From the NCBI GenBank assembly GCA_900754615.1, contig CAAEDN010000022.1:1-10344 (forward strand): 10,344 nt of DNA. The letters run 5' to 3'. Both the position numbers and the translations under genes were made by a program. Within the stretch, counting starts at the first letter, position 1. Each line of letters starts with the position of its first letter. Below, piece by piece: positions 7,692 to 10,344 of the stretch. The notes beneath the pieces were generated by a model. The model saw nothing but the letters and a program-made list of their open reading frames with translations. It had not been told where the DNA came from and did no database searches. This DNA comes from an uncultured Holdemanella sp. (GTDB taxonomy: Bacteria; Bacillota_I; Bacilli_A; Erysipelotrichales; Erysipelotrichaceae).

Positions 7692-8603
7692 CTACTGTAT
7701 TTCTTTCAAATAACGAGCCAATGCATCTTTCCAAGTTGGTAATGGTGTAAAGCCATTTTCAACCAATTTTGATTTATCCAATCTGGAATTAAATGGACGC
7801 GCTGCCTTTGATAAACCATATTCTTCTGTTGTGACTGGAAGTACTGTATTTGTATATCCAGCCTGTTTAAAGATTTCACACGCAAAATCATACCAGCTGA
7901 TATAGCCCCCTTCATTTGTCGCATGATAATAGCCATATTTTTCTGTTTCTAACATATCCACTAATAAGCGAGCCAAATCAAATGTATAGGTTGGTGTTCC
8001 AATTTGGTCATTGACCACTTTTAATGTGTCATACTTTTTACCTACATTCAACATCGTCTTAATGAAATTATTTCCATTCAAACCAAATACCCATGCGATA
8101 CGAACGATGAAATATTTACTTAATGTATTCGCAACAGCCAATTCTCCACCTAATTTTGTCTGTCCATAAACATTCAATGGTTTATACGCCTTGCAATCTG
8201 GAGCCCAAGGTGTTGTTCCTTGTCCATCAAATACATAATCTGTAGAAATATAGACCATCTTCGCATCTACTTCTTTGCATGCATCCGCAATATTTTGTGT
8301 ACCATCCACATTGATGGCTTTTACCTTGGCTTGTTTGTCTTCATCTTCAGCTAAATCCACAGCCGTCCAAGCTGCACAATGTACAACGACATCTGGATTT
8401 ACTGTTCTAATTGTATTCATTACAGCTTCTTTGTCTGTGATATCCAAAGATACATATTCCGCTGTAGTTACATATGTAGCATCTTGAATTCCATTATAGC
8501 TTTGGGCCAAGTCACTTCCAATACCTGTATAGCCTCGTTTTGCCAATTCATTCATGACATCATGGCCCAATTGTCCTGCTACACCTGTCACAAAAACCTT
8601 CAT
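7692..8603 (-). CDS. rmlD: dTDP-4-dehydrorhamnose reductase
   Basis: A 303-residue short-chain dehydrogenase that reduces dTDP-4-keto-L-rhamnose to dTDP-L-rhamnose with NAD(P)H, the last step of the pathway. It shows the nucleotide-binding loop VTGVAGQLG (5-13), VVVHCAAWTAVD (72-83), the catalytic T121 in STDYVFDG and Y146/K150 in VYGQTKLGGE. It also has the WVFG and family-typical RPFNSRLDKSKL segments. Two ATGs lie close together; AGGAGG is 8 bases before ATG 8603 but only 2 before ATG 8609. The downstream start, MKVFVTG, is therefore chosen, dropping two residues. It is 36 bases from rmlB and 3 bases from the following membrane protein gene. Normal length for RmlD. Its streptococcal equivalent GacA serves rhamnose polysaccharide synthesis. 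Confidence 0.96.
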   Translation of the reverse strand: MKVFVTGVAGQLGHDVMNELAKRGYTGIGSDLAQSYNGIQDATYVTTAEYVSLDITDKEAVMNTIRTVNPDVVVHCAAWTAVDLAEDEDKQAKVKAINVDGTQNIADACKEVDAKMVYISTDYVFDGQGTTPWAPDCKAYKPLNVYGQTKLGGELAVANTLSKYFIVRIAWVFGLNGNNFIKTMLNVGKKYDTLKVVNDQIGTPTYTFDLARLLVDMLETEKYGYYHATNEGGYISWYDFACEIFKQAGYTNTVLPVTTEEYGLSKAARPFNSRLDKSKLVENGFTPLPTWKDALARYLKEIQ

Positions 8604-8639
8604 TTTCATTTCCTCCTATTGAGCAAGAAAAGCTAAAGA

Positions 8640-9674
8640 TTATTCCTTAGCTCTTCCTTTTTCTACATACATCTTTTCAAAATAATTCTGGTATTCACCA
8701 CTAATGATGTTTTCCCACCATTCTTTATTATCTAAATACCATTGGATCGTCATTGGAATACCTGTATCAAATGTATATTTTGGTTTCCATCCAAGTTCTG
8801 TTTCCAACTTCGTAGGATCGATCGCATAACGCATATCGTGACCTTTACGATCTGTCACAAATGTGATTAAGCTTTCTGGTTTATTTAATGCACGTAGTAC
8901 CGTCTTCACAACTTCTAAGTTTGTTCTTTCGTTGTGACCACCTACATTATACACTTCTCCCACACGTCCTTTTCGAACAATTAAGTCGATCGCAACACAG
9001 TGATCATATACATGTAACCAGTCACGTACATTTTCTCCTGTTCCATATACTGGAATGGTTTCATCATTTAAAGCACGAGAAATAATTAATGGAATTAATT
9101 TTTCTGGGAAATGATAAGGACCATAGTTATTCGAACAACGCGAAATTGTCACTGGTAAACCATATGTTCTGTGGTATGCCAATACGAATAAGTCGGCACT
9201 TGCCTTTGCACTTGAGTAAGGACTTGAAGTATGTAAAGGTGTATTTTCTGTAAAGAACAAGTCTGGACGATCTAAAGGAAGATCTCCATATACTTCATCT
9301 GTCGATACTTGATGATATCTTTGAATTCCATATTTTACACATGCATCCAATAATGTCGTTGTACCCATTACGTTCGTCTTAACGAAGATTTCTGGATCTT
9401 CAATACTACGATCGACATGGCTTTCGGCCGCAAAGTTCACTACAACATCAAACTTTTCTTTTTCAAATAAATCCATGATAAATTCACGATCTGCGATATC
9501 ACCCTTGATAAACTTATAGTTAGGTTTATTCTCAACTGGCTTACAAGTTTCCAAGTTACCCGCATAGGTTAATTTATCTAAGTTGACAATCATGTCCTCA
9601 GGATATTTGTTGACCATATAGTGTACGAAGTTTCCACCAATGAAACCTGCACCACCTGTTACTAAAATTTTCAT
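8640..9674 (-). CDS. rmlB: dTDP-glucose 4,6-dehydratase
   Basis: A 344-residue extended short-chain dehydrogenase that converts dTDP-D-glucose to dTDP-4-keto-6-deoxyglucose, using tightly bound NAD+. It shows GGAGFIGGNF (7-16), the D33KLTYAGN nucleotide-binding turn, AAESHVDRS (82-90), catalytic T125-D126-E127 in STDEVYGD and Y153/K157 in SPYSSAKA. It also has SNNYGPYHFPEKLIPL and the substrate-binding RDWLHVYDH. The protein is full length with no missing key residue. AGGAGA lies 7 bases before ATG 9674 and overlaps the end of rmlC, with 3 bases between the two genes. Order C-B-D is common for Gram-positive rhamnose operons. Confidence 0.97.
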   Translation of the reverse strand: MKILVTGGAGFIGGNFVHYMVNKYPEDMIVNLDKLTYAGNLETCKPVENKPNYKFIKGDIADREFIMDLFEKEKFDVVVNFAAESHVDRSIEDPEIFVKTNVMGTTTLLDACVKYGIQRYHQVSTDEVYGDLPLDRPDLFFTENTPLHTSSPYSSAKASADLFVLAYHRTYGLPVTISRCSNNYGPYHFPEKLIPLIISRALNDETIPVYGTGENVRDWLHVYDHCVAIDLIVRKGRVGEVYNVGGHNERTNLEVVKTVLRALNKPESLITFVTDRKGHDMRYAIDPTKLETELGWKPKYTFDTGIPMTIQWYLDNKEWWENIISGEYQNYFEKMYVEKGRAKE

Positions 9675-9677
9675 CTG

Positions 9678-10250
9678 TTACTCTCCTTTATATTCAAATT
9701 GATTATTAGACTCTTCTAAAGTAGGTCCAATCTGATCTTTTTCACTCAAGACAGGCTCAATACCATTTAACAAAGATCCCCAGTCTACATTGCAGGTTGG
9801 ATCATCATAACGCATTCCACCTTCGGATTCTTTGTTGTATACATTATCGACTTTATATCTAAATTCCACATTATCTGTTAATGTTAAGAATCCATGCGCA
9901 AAACCTTGTGGAATAAAGAACTGTCTATGATTTTCTTCACTCAATTCTACACTGACCCACTTACCAAATGTTGGACTGCCTTTACGAATATCCACTGCTA
10001 CATCAATAACCGTTCCCTTCGTACAAGATACCAATTTACTTTGTGCATAAGGTGGATTTTGCCAATGCAAACCACGAAGTGTTCCTTTTTGTGCACTAAA
10101 AGACATATTGTCCTGTACAAAATCAACAGTTACACCTAATTTTTCATATTTAGGCTTAGAATAGGTTTCTGTAAAATACCCTCTGTGATCTCCAAATACA
10201 TCCGTATCAATAATTAAAACACCCGGAATTTCTGTTTGTGTTACCTTCAT
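9678..10250 (-). CDS. rmlC: dTDP-4-dehydrorhamnose 3,5-epimerase
   Basis: A 190-residue cupin enzyme that epimerises C3 and C5 of dTDP-4-keto-6-deoxyglucose to give dTDP-4-keto-L-rhamnose. Visible signatures: FGDHRGYFTETY (19-30), FVQDNMSFS (44-52), the catalytic His region TLRGLHWQ (H62), K72, the DVAVDIRKGSPTFG strand (83-96), FIPQGFAHGF (112-121) and active-site Y132 in EFRYKV. The start is ATG 10250, six bases after AGGAGG. An in-frame ATG at 10283 would add 11 residues, place the ribosome binding site inside the gene and run through a palindrome, so it is rejected. Length is normal for RmlC. It is the first complete gene; rmlA is probably outside the window or elsewhere. Confidence 0.97.
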   Translation of the reverse strand: MKVTQTEIPGVLIIDTDVFGDHRGYFTETYSKPKYEKLGVTVDFVQDNMSFSAQKGTLRGLHWQNPPYAQSKLVSCTKGTVIDVAVDIRKGSPTFGKWVSVELSEENHRQFFIPQGFAHGFLTLTDNVEFRYKVDNVYNKESEGGMRYDDPTCNVDWGSLLNGIEPVLSEKDQIGPTLEESNNQFEYKGE

Positions 10251-10263
10251 AAAAAACCTCCTG

Positions 10264-10306
10264 GTATATTGTAATTGACCCATCTAACTGGTCATCTACA
10301 ATATAC
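10264..10306. promoter_or_regulatory. Nested palindrome before rmlC with promoter-like boxes on both strands
   Basis: Perfect 10-base arms GTATATTGTA (10264-10273) and TACAATATAC (10297-10306) enclose a 2x2 mismatch, 5-base arms TGACC (10276-10280) and GGTCA (10290-10294), and a 9-base loop. On the minus strand it holds ATGACC, 17 bases, TACAAT. On the plus strand it holds TTGACC, 16 bases, TACAAT; both resemble sigma-A boxes. The minus-strand start would fall almost on the rmlC AGGAGG, giving a very short leader, so promoter use is uncertain. It could equally be an RNA hairpin beside the ribosome binding site, or an operator. Confidence 0.5.
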
Positions 10307-10317
10307 TTCTCCTTTCT

Positions 10318-10343
10318 TTCAACCTTTAATAGCCGTGGTTGAA
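10318..10343. repeat. Short inverted repeat at right edge
   Basis: TTCAACC (10318-10324) and GGTTGAA (10337-10343) pair around a 12-base loop. No U-tract follows on either strand within view, so it is not called a terminator. On the minus strand one frame reads FNHGY then TAA (10329-10327) here, which could be the tail of an upstream gene, but too little is visible to name it. The rest of 10251-10344 holds only the palindrome and the rmlC ribosome binding site. Confidence 0.35.
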
Positions 10344-10344
10344 G

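Noticed and set aside
7706..7936. 76-residue minus-strand frame inside rmlD
   Set aside because: A shadow frame of the rmlD 3' half; no family resemblance and no ribosome binding site.
8275..8636. Plus-strand frames opposite rmlD
   Set aside because: Antisense shadows of a well-conserved enzyme gene with no initiation signal.
10251..10283. Upstream ATG extending RmlC by 11 residues
   Set aside because: It has no ribosome binding site, and AGGAGG lies inside the extension exactly six bases before ATG 10250, which gives the usual RmlC N-terminus.
10257..10344. A minus-strand frame reading open from the right edge through the rmlC leader
   Set aside because: It would end inside rmlC after passing the palindrome and ribosome binding site, and it resembles no gene end I recognise. 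Chance is more likely, although the far edge cannot be excluded as coding.

Overview
The window is AT-rich DNA with strong AGGAGG-type ribosome binding sites, tightly packed genes and Gram-positive style cell-wall genes. It suggests a low-GC Firmicute (Bacillota). The lysozyme with choline-binding-like repeats beside LicD and rhamnose genes would fit a gut Erysipelotrichia-like organism, but the taxonomic guess is weak. Every supported gene is on the minus strand, so transcription runs from right to left. The stretch is part of a cell-surface polysaccharide locus that continues past both window edges.

In transcription order: (1) 10251-10344 is a short non-coding leader or intergenic stretch with a striking nested palindrome just before the rmlC ribosome binding site. 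(2) rmlC, rmlB and rmlD encode the last three steps of dTDP-L-rhamnose synthesis; rmlA is not in the window. (3) A 662-residue polytopic DUF2142/GT-C-like membrane protein follows. (4) A perfect-looking intrinsic terminator sits in the 71-base gap after it. (5) A family 2 glycosyltransferase, a small DUF2304 membrane protein and a Wzx-type flippase follow. Together with the GT-C-like protein they resemble the GacI/GacJ/GacK/GacL side-chain module of streptococcal rhamnose polysaccharides. (6) A LicD-family phosphotransferase, a GT4 glycosyltransferase and a secreted GH25 lysozyme complete the window. The lysozyme has cell-wall-binding repeats and is cut by the left edge.

The proposed joint role: RmlCBD supply activated rhamnose. 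The GT2/DUF2304 pair makes a polyprenyl-phosphate-linked sugar, the flippase moves a lipid-linked intermediate, and the GT-C-like protein attaches sugar outside the cell. LicD adds a phospho-substituent (phosphocholine is the family archetype), and GT4 extends the chain. The lysozyme, whose repeats resemble choline-binding modules, may bind the decorated polymer. No tRNA, rRNA, CRISPR array, insertion sequence or plus-strand gene is supported. The main points for a second look are the Gac-like module, the LicD/lysozyme coupling, the internal terminator and the rmlC leader palindrome.
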